A stretch of DNA of 64,000 nucleotides from Alphaproteobacteria bacterium (lineage in GTDB: Bacteria > Pseudomonadota > Alphaproteobacteria > Caulobacterales > Hyphomonadaceae): positions 1 to 64,000 of the forward strand of contig WGLW01000012.1 of the NCBI GenBank assembly GCA_016125405.1, read 5' to 3'. Positions 43,272 to 51,677 of the stretch are shown in pieces. Under the pieces are notes generated by a model. The model worked only from the letters and a program-made list of their open reading frames with translations, was not told the origin of the DNA and did no database searches. How positions within the stretch are numbered: position 1 is the first letter of the stretch; the number at the start of each line of letters is the position of its first letter. Position numbers and translations under genes: made by a program.

Positions 43272-43912
43272 GCCGACTTCGCCTCCGGCTGGTTTTCCGG
43301 CGCCGCGTCGCGGAACGCTTTCAGCTCGCGAAGGCTGGCGTCGATGCGCGCAATGTTCGGGAACGGAGCTAGATCAACCTTGTACCGCCGCGAATTTGCC
43401 ACCTGTGGAACCAGCACGATATCGGCCAGCGTGACGCCGTCGCCGACGCAGAAGCCCCCGTTCGATGGCAGCATCTGTTCAAGCACGCGGAAACCGCGCT
43501 CGATCCAGTGGACATACCAGCTCGCAATCGCCGCATTGTCTGCGCCGAACTGCGAGCGCAGGCGCGCCAAAGTCGAGGTGTTGTTCAGGGGGTGAATATC
43601 CGCCACCACCTGATCCTTCAGGTCCAGCACGTGCGCCCGGACCTTTGGCTCGCGCGGCAGAAGTGGAGGGTCAGGGCGTGTCTGATCGAGATAGTCGATC
43701 ATCGCCATCGACTGGCCGATGCGCATGCCGTCGATCTCGAGAATCGGCACGCGGCCTGAGGGGTGCCGGGCGAGATGCTCGGCCGAAAGATTCTCGTCCT
43801 TCAGCAGGTTCACGCCCGCAGTCCGGTGAGCAACGCCTTTCAGGTTAAGCGCGATCCGCACGCGATAAGTCGCAGAGGACCGCCAGTATCCGTAAAGAAC
43901 TGTCTCGCTCAT
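43268..43912 (-). CDS. maiA: Maleylacetoacetate isomerase
   Basis: At 214 residues this is a zeta-class glutathione transferase. The active-site motif is YGYWRSSATYRVRIALNLKG, with SS and C-equivalent positions of the SSCSWR type partly altered. GRVPILEIDGMRIGQSMAMI binds glutathione. The C-terminal domain is all-helical. It converts maleylacetoacetate to fumarylacetoacetate. The gene overlaps both neighbours by four bases. Confidence 0.92.
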   Translation of the reverse strand: MSETVLYGYWRSSATYRVRIALNLKGVAHRTAGVNLLKDENLSAEHLARHPSGRVPILEIDGMRIGQSMAMIDYLDQTRPDPPLLPREPKVRAHVLDLKDQVVADIHPLNNTSTLARLRSQFGADNAAIASWYVHWIERGFRVLEQMLPSNGGFCVGDGVTLADIVLVPQVANSRRYKVDLAPFPNIARIDASLRELKAFRDAAPENQPEAKSA

Positions 43913-44364
43913 CCTGCGCCTGCCTGCGCCGCATATTCAGCCATCAGCGGACCATACTGCTCGGGAGACGGAAAGGTCTCGAAACTGTGTTTCGCGGGCG
44001 TCGTCGCCCAGGGAAGTTTCTCGCGCACCATGCTCTCGATAAACGGCGTCGACCATTCGGGTATATCGAACATGGCCGGCCGCACGTTGACGAGGCCCGC
44101 GCTGGCCAGCCGCGTGAACAGCCAGTTCTTGCAGCGCGGGCAGAACATGTAGGGGTTCTTGCCGTGCAACGCGCCCACAACCGGCTCGCCTTTGACGATT
44201 TCGAACGCCGCGCCAAGCACCATCACGGACAAGGAAAATGCGCTGGCGCTGAGCTTCTGGCAGCCGGTGCAATGGCAAGCCATCGTGATCATCGGCGGCG
44301 CGGAGATGCGCATGCGCACCTCGCCGCACATGCATCCGCCTTCGACAGGAAGCTGTACGCTCAC
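43909..44364 (-). CDS. GFA-family (glutathione-dependent formaldehyde-activating-like) protein
   Basis: The 151-residue zinc protein has its cysteines in EGGCMCGEV, ACHCTGC and FCPRCKNW, the GFA/CENP-V set. It overlaps hppD upstream and maiA downstream by four bases each, so it is translated with them. GFA proteins bind or act on glutathione adducts. Sitting next to a glutathione-dependent isomerase, it may handle a glutathione conjugate of the pathway; that link is inferred. Confidence 0.85.
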   Translation of the reverse strand: MSVQLPVEGGCMCGEVRMRISAPPMITMACHCTGCQKLSASAFSLSVMVLGAAFEIVKGEPVVGALHGKNPYMFCPRCKNWLFTRLASAGLVNVRPAMFDIPEWSTPFIESMVREKLPWATTPAKHSFETFPSPEQYGPLMAEYAAQAGAG

Positions 44365-45428
44365 ACCTTCTCCTTCAGCACACCGCGCCGGATCTGATCC
44401 TGCTCGATGCTCTCGAACAGCGCGCGGAAATTGCCTTCGCCAAAGCCTTCATTGCCCTTGCGCTGGATCAGCTCGAAGAAGATCGGGCCGATAGCGTTGG
44501 TGGTGAAAATCTGGAGCAGGAGCCCCTGGCCTTCAGTCGGCGCGCCGTCGATCAGGATGTGGTTCTTCTGCAGACGCGGCACGTCTTCCTCGTGCGGGCC
44601 GATGCGCTGGCCAATACCTTCATAGTAGGTGCCGGGCGCCGTCTGGAACGGAATGCCGCGCGCGCGCAGCGCCTCGACGCTCTCGTAGATGTTGTCGGTT
44701 CCCAGCGCGATGTGCTGGATGCCCTCGCCATTATAGTCCTTGAGGAATTCCTCGATCTGGCTCTTGTCATCCCGGCTTTCATTCAGCGGGATGCGGATCT
44801 TGCCGCACGGGCTGGTCATCGCCTTCGACAGCAGGCCGGTCTGCTGGCCCTCGATGTCGAAATAACGGATTTCGCGGAAGTTGAAGATCGTCTCGTAGTA
44901 GCTCGCCCACTTGTCCATGTTGCCGCGAAACAGGTTGTGGGTGAGGTGGTCGAGATAGGTGAGACCCACCGAATTCTTCGCTTCCTCCGCGCCCTCGATC
45001 GGCACGAAATCGATATCGTAGATGCCGTGCGCTCCATAGCGGTCGACCAGATAGATGTAGGCCCCGCCGATCGCCTTGATCGCTGGAATGTTGAGCTCCA
45101 TAGGCCCGATGGAGGTGAACGCCGGCTCTGCGCCGCGCTTCAGGGCTTCAGCGTAGGCCTTCGCCGCATCGTGAACGCGGAACGCCATGGCGTTGGCGCC
45201 CGCGCCATGCTGGCCGCGGAAATCTGCCGGCTGACCTTCCGGCTCCATGTTCAGGATGAAATTGATGTCGCCCTGCTTGTAGCGCAGGACGTTTTTGGAG
45301 CGGTGCTTCGACACAGCCGTGAAACCAAGCGACTCGAAAAGGTTCGCGAGCATTTTCGGATCGGGCGAGGTGAATTCGACAAACTCGAATCCGTCGGTTC
45401 CAAGCGGATTTTCGAAAATATCGGCCAT
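44361..45428 (-). CDS. hppD: 4-hydroxyphenylpyruvate dioxygenase
   Basis: The 355-residue enzyme converts 4-hydroxyphenylpyruvate to homogentisate. Iron ligands are expected in LDHLTHNLF (His), GIQHIALGT (His) and GPIFFELIQRKG (Glu), all present. The C-terminal substrate lid GFGEGNFRALFESIE is typical. The start has GGAGGAGATTC directly upstream, so this is the first gene of the tyrosine-degradation operon. Confidence 0.95.
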   Translation of the reverse strand: MADIFENPLGTDGFEFVEFTSPDPKMLANLFESLGFTAVSKHRSKNVLRYKQGDINFILNMEPEGQPADFRGQHGAGANAMAFRVHDAAKAYAEALKRGAEPAFTSIGPMELNIPAIKAIGGAYIYLVDRYGAHGIYDIDFVPIEGAEEAKNSVGLTYLDHLTHNLFRGNMDKWASYYETIFNFREIRYFDIEGQQTGLLSKAMTSPCGKIRIPLNESRDDKSQIEEFLKDYNGEGIQHIALGTDNIYESVEALRARGIPFQTAPGTYYEGIGQRIGPHEEDVPRLQKNHILIDGAPTEGQGLLLQIFTTNAIGPIFFELIQRKGNEGFGEGNFRALFESIEQDQIRRGVLKEKV

Positions 45429-45521
45429 GAATCTCCTCCGGCGCGGAATCTTCTGCCTCGGGTTATATAGCCCTTCGAACGGACTTGCGAAATGTGCAGG
45501 CCGACGCCCCGCCGGAAAACT

Positions 45522-46190
45522 TCAGACGCCGTCCCGCCGGCGCATCGCGCGCCATCCCCCGAGGGCAAGGTGCCAACCGACATAGAGAAGAAGGCCTGCC
45601 GAAGCGGCGAAGACCGCACTCATCGCCCCGCTCTGTGTGTCGCCGATTGCGTTGGTGAACGCCCATCCAACTGGCGTTGTCAGGGAGGATGCGAGGAAGG
45701 CGACCGCGACCGCCAGGGGCGTCCGCATACCCGTCTGTAACGCCAGCAGCATCGCCACCACGCCCTCTGGCGCCTCATGCAGGATGAGCCCGAGCGAGGT
45801 CAGGAATCCGCTGTTCTGGTCGTGCCAGAACGCCGCCGAATAGACGGCCCCATCGACTGTCGAGTGCAGCCCAAGCACAAGAATGGCGAGCCAAGCCGTA
45901 CTCCGCGTCGCCGCTGCGTGCTGCCCGGCCTCGCCCTGGAAAAGCACTTCGAGGCAAAATCCGGCGATCAGGCCGATCGCGAGAAATATCCAGCCGGACG
46001 CGCCGGACTGGACCGCCTCGGGCGCCAGATGAAACGCCGCAACGGCAAGGAGCACCAGTCCCGCCGCCAGGGTGATGCGGTCGGCGAATTTCCGGGCGCT
46101 GGTCGCGGCCAGCAGGGCGAACGCCACGCCCGCGGCCGACATGGCCACAGAGCCGATGATGATTGCGATTTCGCCGCCAGGGACCTGCAA
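45522..46190 (-). CDS. ZIP-family divalent metal transporter
   Basis: The product has 222 residues from a TTG at 46190, with GAGG nearby. Seven to eight helices are visible. The two metal motifs of ZIP proteins are in ILVLGLHSTVDGAVYSAAF and LILHEAPEGVVAML. It imports zinc, iron or manganese. It lies between the tyrosine operon and cysNC as a separate gene, and the start codon is uncertain. Confidence 0.8.
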   Translation of the reverse strand: MQVPGGEIAIIIGSVAMSAAGVAFALLAATSARKFADRITLAAGLVLLAVAAFHLAPEAVQSGASGWIFLAIGLIAGFCLEVLFQGEAGQHAAATRSTAWLAILVLGLHSTVDGAVYSAAFWHDQNSGFLTSLGLILHEAPEGVVAMLLALQTGMRTPLAVAVAFLASSLTTPVGWAFTNAIGDTQSGAMSAVFAASAGLLLYVGWHLALGGWRAMRRRDGV

Positions 46191-46285
46191 AACGCCTCGC
46201 TCGACCGGCGTAACGGGCCGGTGCAGGATTCGTTATACTATAACAGAGACCGCCGCAACGATTTCAGGCGTCGGGCCTGCAACCG

Positions 46286-48247
46286 TCAGATGCTGAAATC
46301 GAGCGATTCATCCGAGGCAGTGACAAGAATGCCGGTCTTGCGCAGGTGCTCAACCACCATCTCGGCCAACGCCTCGGCGCTTGCCGACGCCGTATCCAGC
46401 CGCAGGTCCGGGCTGAATGGCGGCTCGTAGGGGCTGTCGATGCCGGTGAAGTTGCGGATCTGGCCCGCGCGCGCCTTCTTGTAGAGACCTTTGGGATCCC
46501 GCTTCTCGGCGATCTCGAGCGGCGCATCCACAAAGATCTCGATGAACTCACCCTTGTCCACGAGCCCACGCACCGTGTCGCGCTCGGCCCGGAACGGCGA
46601 AATGAACGATGCGGTGACGATCAGCCCGGCATCGACGAACAGTTTCGCCACCTCGCCGATGCGGCGGATATTTTCCACCCGATCGGCGTCGGTGAAGCCG
46701 AGGTCCTTGTTCAGGCCCTGCCGGATATTGTCGCCGTCCAGCGAATAGGTGTGGACGCCGAAGCCGGCCAGCTTGCGCTCGACCAGGTTGGCGATGGTGG
46801 ACTTGCCCGCGCCGGAAAGCCCGGTGAACCACAGGATCGCCGGCTTGTGGCCCTTGAGGTTCGAGCGCACCGCCTTGGAGACGTCCATGGCGTGGCGGTG
46901 AACGTTGGTCGCCCGCATCAGCGAGAATTCGATCATGCCCGCGCCAACCGTCTGGTTGGTGAACCGGTCGATCAGGATGAAGGCGCCGGCGTCCTTGATG
47001 GACCGGTACGGGTCGAAGGCGATCTGCTGGTTGGTCGTGATGTTGCAGACGCCGATTTCATTGAGGCCGAGCGCGTGGCCCGCCGTCTTGTCGAGCGTGT
47101 TGATATCGACCTTGTGGCGGATACTGGTGACGCTCGCCTGAACTGTCTGCGCCCCGACTTTGAGGATGTAAGGACGGCCCGTCGTCAGTTCTTCCTCATG
47201 CATCCAGAGGATGTTGGCTGCGAACTGGTTGGAGATTTCCGGGCGGCTGTCACGCAACGAGAAAACATCGCCGCGCGAGGCGTCGATCTCGTCTTCCAGG
47301 ACAAGTGTGATTGCGTCGCCTGCGTGCGCGATCGGCAGGTCACCGTCCGCCGTGACGAGCGCCTTGACCTTCGATCCCTTGCCGGACTTGGCCACCACCA
47401 CGTCGTCGCCCGGCCGCACCGAGCCAGACGTGATCGTTCCGGAGAAACCTCGGAAATCAAGGTTGGGCCGGTTCACCCACTGCACCGGCATGCGGAACGG
47501 TCCAGCCTCGCGCGTGTCGGCGATCTCGATGTTTTCCAGATGCTCCAGCAGGGTTGGGCCGCCATGCCACGACATCGCCTCGGAGGGCCTGGTGACGTTC
47601 TCGCCCTTCAGCGCCGACATCGGGATCGGCGTGATGCTGTCAAAGCCAAGGTTTTCCGCGATCGCCAGGTAGCTGGCGACGATCTCGTGAAAACGGCTGC
47701 GGCTGTAGTCGACCAGGTCCATCTTGTTGACGGCCAGGACGATATGCCGAACGCCGAGCAGGTTGGCGATGTAGGTATGGCGCTTGGTCTGCACCAGAAC
47801 GCCCTTGCGCGCGTCGATCAGGATCACCGCGACATCCGCCGTGGATGCGCCCGTCGCCATGTTCCGCGTGTATTGCTCGTGGCCGGGCGTGTCGGCGACG
47901 ATGAACTTGCGTTTGTCGGTCGAAAAGAAGCGGTAAGCGACATCAATCGTGATGCCCTGTTCGCGCTCCGCCTCGAGACCATCCAGCAGAAGCGCGAAGT
48001 CGATGTCCTCGCCCTGCGTGCCGTGGCGAACGCTGTCGCGCTTCAGGGCCGCAAGCTGGTCCTCGAAGATCAGCTTGGTGTCGTAAAGCAAGCGCCCGAT
48101 CAGGGTCGATTTGCCGTCGTCCACCGAGCCGCAGGTCAGAAAGCGCAGAACGCCTTTTTCGGCTGAAGCCAGGTCACGGACCGATGTCGCCTCAGCCATC
48201 GGGGCGTTGATCACAGGACGCGGGAACGGGGTCACTTTCGCGGGCAT
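46286..48247 (-). CDS. cysNC: Bifunctional sulfate adenylyltransferase large subunit / adenylylsulfate kinase
   Basis: The 653-residue fusion has an EF-Tu-like GTPase first (GSVDDGKSTLIGRLLYD, then ADTPGHEQYTRNM and NKMDLVDYS). An APS kinase follows from about 450, with WFTGLSGAGKSTIANLVERK and SLDGDNIRQGLNKDLGF. With CysD it makes APS from sulfate and phosphorylates it to PAPS. Its ATG shares one base with the cysD TGA (TGATG). A second in-frame ATG at residue 17 is possible. Confidence 0.95.
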   Translation of the reverse strand: MPAKVTPFPRPVINAPMAEATSVRDLASAEKGVLRFLTCGSVDDGKSTLIGRLLYDTKLIFEDQLAALKRDSVRHGTQGEDIDFALLLDGLEAEREQGITIDVAYRFFSTDKRKFIVADTPGHEQYTRNMATGASTADVAVILIDARKGVLVQTKRHTYIANLLGVRHIVLAVNKMDLVDYSRSRFHEIVASYLAIAENLGFDSITPIPMSALKGENVTRPSEAMSWHGGPTLLEHLENIEIADTREAGPFRMPVQWVNRPNLDFRGFSGTITSGSVRPGDDVVVAKSGKGSKVKALVTADGDLPIAHAGDAITLVLEDEIDASRGDVFSLRDSRPEISNQFAANILWMHEEELTTGRPYILKVGAQTVQASVTSIRHKVDINTLDKTAGHALGLNEIGVCNITTNQQIAFDPYRSIKDAGAFILIDRFTNQTVGAGMIEFSLMRATNVHRHAMDVSKAVRSNLKGHKPAILWFTGLSGAGKSTIANLVERKLAGFGVHTYSLDGDNIRQGLNKDLGFTDADRVENIRRIGEVAKLFVDAGLIVTASFISPFRAERDTVRGLVDKGEFIEIFVDAPLEIAEKRDPKGLYKKARAGQIRNFTGIDSPYEPPFSPDLRLDTASASAEALAEMVVEHLRKTGILVTASDESLDFSI

Positions 48248-49212
48248 CAGAAATAGCCCTCGCGCTTCTTCTTCTCCATCGAACCGCTTTCATCGTGGTC
48301 GATCAGGCGCCCCGAACGCTCGGACGTGCGCGCCGTCAGCATTTCGGCGACAATCTCGTCCAGTGTTGCGGCGCTGCTCTCGACCGCCGCTGTCAGCGGA
48401 TAGCAGCCAAGCGTGCGGAACCGGATCACCCGGTCCACCGGCTTTTCGTTCGGCAGCATCGGGGTCCGCTCGTCATCGACCATGAAGATCTGGCCGTCCC
48501 GTTCGACCGTGGGGCGGCTCTTGGCGAAATAGAGCGGCACGATCGGAATGTCTTCCTCGGCGATGTACGCCCAGATATCCAGCTCGGTCCAGTTTGAGAG
48601 CGGGAAGACGCGGATCGATTCACCGGGCGCCTTGCGGGTGTTGTAGAGACTCCAGAGCTCCGGGCGCTGGTTCTTCGGGTCCCAGCCATGGCTTTCGTTC
48701 CGGAACGAGAAGATGCGCTCCTTGGCGCGCGCCTTTTCTTCGTCGCGGCGGGCGCCGCCGAAGGCTGCGTCGAACTTGTGCTGGTCCATCGCCTGGCGCA
48801 GGCCCTCGGTCTTCATCACCTGCGTGTGCAGGCTGGAGCCGGACGCATAGGGATTGATGCCGCGCTTCAGGCCTTCCTGATTGATGTGAACCATGAGGTT
48901 CAGGCCGAGCTTCTGCATGATCAGGTCGCGAAACCGGATCATCTCGCGGAACTTCCAGGTGGTGTCGACGTGCAGGAACGGGAACGGCGGCCGCGAAGGC
49001 CAGAACGCCTTCATCGCAAGATGCAGCATCACGCTGGAATCCTTGCCGACCGAATAGAGCATCACCGGTTTTTCGAACCCGGCCGCAACCTCGCGCATGA
49101 TGAAGATGCTCTCGGCCTCAAGGCGCTGAAGATGCGGCGGCAAAGGCCGACGGCGAACTGGCCGGGTCTCGAACCGTTTTGCATATGCGGAGAGATCGGT
49201 TTCCAGGGACAA
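48247..49212 (-). CDS. cysD: Sulfate adenylyltransferase small subunit
   Basis: The 321-residue protein carries the PP-loop [17 protein letters not shown], then [12 protein letters not shown] and [17 protein letters not shown], as in CysD. It adenylylates sulfate to APS together with the CysN half of the next gene. It is the first gene of the pair, with about 110 bases to the btuB terminator upstream. Confidence 0.95.
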   Translation of the reverse strand: MSLETDLSAYAKRFETRPVRRRPLPPHLQRLEAESIFIMREVAAGFEKPVMLYSVGKDSSVMLHLAMKAFWPSRPPFPFLHVDTTWKFREMIRFRDLIMQKLGLNLMVHINQEGLKRGINPYASGSSLHTQVMKTEGLRQAMDQHKFDAAFGGARRDEEKARAKERIFSFRNESHGWDPKNQRPELWSLYNTRKAPGESIRVFPLSNWTELDIWAYIAEEDIPIVPLYFAKSRPTVERDGQIFMVDDERTPMLPNEKPVDRVIRFRTLGCYPLTAAVESSAATLDEIVAEMLTARTSERSGRLIDHDESGSMEKKKREGYF

Positions 49213-49323
49213 GGCGCACCAGTATTGAGACGGCGGGAGCAGCGGAGGTAGTCGGGCCCATCCTCAGGGTAAAGCGCGCCAGTCTCAACCGTGGGCCTAC
49301 CCCACCTAACAATGGACGCAAGA

Positions 49324-49356
49324 ACGCCCCGGCCGCAGGGCAGCCGGGGCGTCAAA
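49324..49356 (-). terminator. Terminator after btuB
   Basis: ACGCCCCGGC (49324-49333) and GCCGGGGCGT (49343-49352) form a perfect stem. On the minus strand the hairpin is followed by TCTT. It lies about 20 bases beyond the receptor's stop and would insulate the cysD operon. Confidence 0.75.
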
Positions 49357-49370
49357 GCCGGAATTTCTCC

Positions 49371-51233
49371 CTATTTTCTGAGTCTTATCCCCACAAGACC
49401 GGAAACGCCCGGGGTCCCGTAACCGCCAATCTCCTGGTAGTGGACGTCGAACAGGTTTTCGATCCGTCCATAAACCTCGAATCCGGGGCTAAATTCCCAC
49501 CCCGCCGAAAGGTCGGTTCGGCTCCATCCCTTCACCCGCGGGCCGAAGCCATCGGACTGGTCATCGGTGTACCGGACGGCCAGGGACCCGGTCAGTCGCG
49601 CCATCGGCGTGACGATGAGCTCGAGATCACCGGAATTCAGCGGCACGCGCGGCAGATCTGCCCCGAAACCATCCTTCCCGTTGATGTAGGCATAGCCGCC
49701 CTGCACCGTCAGCCAGCGGGCCACCGGAACTCGGATCGACGCATCGACGCCCGACTGCTTGGCCAGAGAGATGTTGTCGTAGCCAGCGGTGTACGAGAAA
49801 TCGATCAGGTTCTTTGTCTTCTGCTGAAAGGCGGTCAGCGAGATCACAGCCGAACCGATGGTCCAGTCGACGCCGGCGTCGTAGGCGTTGCTTGTGGCCG
49901 CCTTCAGATCCGCGTTCGGCTCTGTAAGACCGCAGAACGAACAGATGTACGTCGACTGGAAGATCGTCGGCGCCATGAAGCCCTGGCCCCAGGTCGCCCG
50001 GAAGCGCAAGGCCTCCGTCGCCTGCCAGCTCGCGGCGAGCTTGCCCGTCGTAGCGGACCCATAGCGGTCGTCATCGTCGTAGCGCACGCCCCCGGTCAGC
50101 GTCAGCCGCTTGACTGGCGACCACTCGTAGAGCGCAAACAGGCTGTTTGTGCTGGCGTCCGATCCGTTGGCGGAACTTTCCTCGCGCTCGACGCCGAAAC
50201 CGAGTGTCTGCCCGGCGGCGACTTTGACCTGGCCAGAATAGCGGTAGCCGGTCTGGTCCCCCTTGTTGCGGCTGGTCTCGACGCCGGTGTCGTAGTTCTT
50301 CCGGTCGATCTCCATCCGCGTGACCTGCAGCGTGTTCTGTATCCGCCCGCCAAACGCCAGCGCCGTCAGCGTTGCTGACCCGTTGCGCTCGTCGGACTTG
50401 GTGTTCTCGTTGCTGTCCGCCAACACAAAGTTAGGCGGCGGAAACCCGTCGAACGCAATGTCGGCGGTCGTCCAGCGGCCAGTGAAGTCCGCTCGCACGC
50501 CCTCGGCGATCTGAACGCCGCCGCGGCCGGACAGGCTGAAGGAATCGAACCCGTCCTTCTCGGTATTGCCGTCCCGCTCATCGGCCTTCGAAATCCCGTC
50601 AGATGAACGCCACATGGCGGACAATCGGCCATCCGCACGATCGCCGCCGCCGGATATCGTCGCCCCTTCGCGCCAGGTGTTGAAGGACCCGCCTTCGACC
50701 AGTCCGCCCCACGCGAAACCGGCTTCAGGCTGTTTCGTCACGATCGATATGACGCCCCCGATCGCATCGGATCCCCAGAGCGTCGACTGCGGCCCCTTCA
50801 ACACTTCGATCTGGGCCACATCCGTAAGGTCGAATGTCGAAAGATCGAAGCCGCCCCCGGGCGAACTCGGGTCGTTCACGGGCACGCCATCCACAAGAAC
50901 CAGCGTCTGGCCCGAACCGGCGCCGCGGATGCGCGCATACGACGTTCCGCCAAATGGACCGCTTTCGGTCTCCGTGACGCCAGGCGCAATCGCTACGGCC
51001 TGGCTCGCCGACGACAAAGCGCGACGGTTGATCTCTTCCGCCCCTATAACAGAGATGTCCGTGCCCGCTTCGGCCTTCGTCTGGTCCAGCCGCAGCGCCT
51101 GGATAACAATGGAATCCCCCGTCGCGTCGCCGCCGCTGGCCGCCTGAGCAAGCGATGTTGCAAACCAGAATGGCGATCCAGCCAACAACAGGCCCGACAA
51201 TGTCCGGCGCAGTCCTGAATTGTGTCGTCTCAC
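49371..51233 (-). CDS. btuB: TonB-dependent vitamin B12 receptor (BtuB-type)
   Basis: The product has 620 residues from GTG 51233, with GGAG upstream. The signal peptide ends LAQAASG. The TonB box is near DSIVIQALR. The plug contains RIRGAGSGQTLVLVDGVPVN and IEVLKGPQSTLWGSDAIGGV. The barrel ends VSGLVGIRLRK. A cobalamin riboswitch in the leader identifies it as a B12 or corrinoid transporter and shows how it is regulated. A longer in-frame start at 51305 would fall closer to the riboswitch and is less likely. Confidence 0.9.
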   Translation of the reverse strand: MRRHNSGLRRTLSGLLLAGSPFWFATSLAQAASGGDATGDSIVIQALRLDQTKAEAGTDISVIGAEEINRRALSSASQAVAIAPGVTETESGPFGGTSYARIRGAGSGQTLVLVDGVPVNDPSSPGGGFDLSTFDLTDVAQIEVLKGPQSTLWGSDAIGGVISIVTKQPEAGFAWGGLVEGGSFNTWREGATISGGGDRADGRLSAMWRSSDGISKADERDGNTEKDGFDSFSLSGRGGVQIAEGVRADFTGRWTTADIAFDGFPPPNFVLADSNENTKSDERNGSATLTALAFGGRIQNTLQVTRMEIDRKNYDTGVETSRNKGDQTGYRYSGQVKVAAGQTLGFGVEREESSANGSDASTNSLFALYEWSPVKRLTLTGGVRYDDDDRYGSATTGKLAASWQATEALRFRATWGQGFMAPTIFQSTYICSFCGLTEPNADLKAATSNAYDAGVDWTIGSAVISLTAFQQKTKNLIDFSYTAGYDNISLAKQSGVDASIRVPVARWLTVQGGYAYINGKDGFGADLPRVPLNSGDLELIVTPMARLTGSLAVRYTDDQSDGFGPRVKGWSRTDLSAGWEFSPGFEVYGRIENLFDVHYQEIGGYGTPGVSGLVGIRLRK

Positions 51234-51369
51234 AGTCCCTCTCCTCCCGCGACGCGCGCGGAATTGCTGAACGGCGCCGGTCGGGTTGGCCGAACGCGTT
51301 TCCAATTCGTCGCGTCAACGGAAGAAGTCCCCGCACACCCGCTGGCTGTTCCCGGCCGGGGCGAAGCGA

Positions 51370-51552
51370 CGGTGACGGCAGGTCTCCTGACTTGCGGGTC
51401 TTCGCTCCGGACCACCTTCCCGGATCAGAGTGATCCAGTGGCGTGTCGGCCCAGAGCTCGCCGCTTACAGTTGCGGGCACAGTCCCGGACTGGGCCCATA
51501 CACAGGGCCTCACCGGGTTCCCTCTTCGCCTCCCTTGCAGGGGAGGAACCGT
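51370..51552 (-). promoter_or_regulatory. Cobalamin (B12) riboswitch
   Basis: Read on the minus strand, the leader contains the B12 box AAGTCAGGAGACCTGCC (51393-51377), preceded by CAACTGTAAGCGG and GCCACTGG (the conserved core), and a 5' GGTGAGGCCC near the start of the fold. The order and spacing match the cobalamin aptamer. The aptamer ends about 140 bases before the btuB GTG. It would switch off the receptor when adenosylcobalamin is plentiful. The outer boundaries are approximate. Confidence 0.92.
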
Positions 51553-51677
51553 CAGAAGTTTTGCTATCCATAGCCGCGCGTGGGGTCAATCGGGCGGATT
51601 TCGGGACCTCTGCGGCGTCGTTCTGGCGCCACACGCCCATGTCATGATTAACTCCCGCCAAGTCAGGAGGATTTGCC

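Noticed and set aside
49213-49320. Possible SAM or sulfur-related riboswitch before cysD
   Set aside because: There is a small TGGG/CCCA inverted repeat, but no conserved core of a known aptamer class could be matched.
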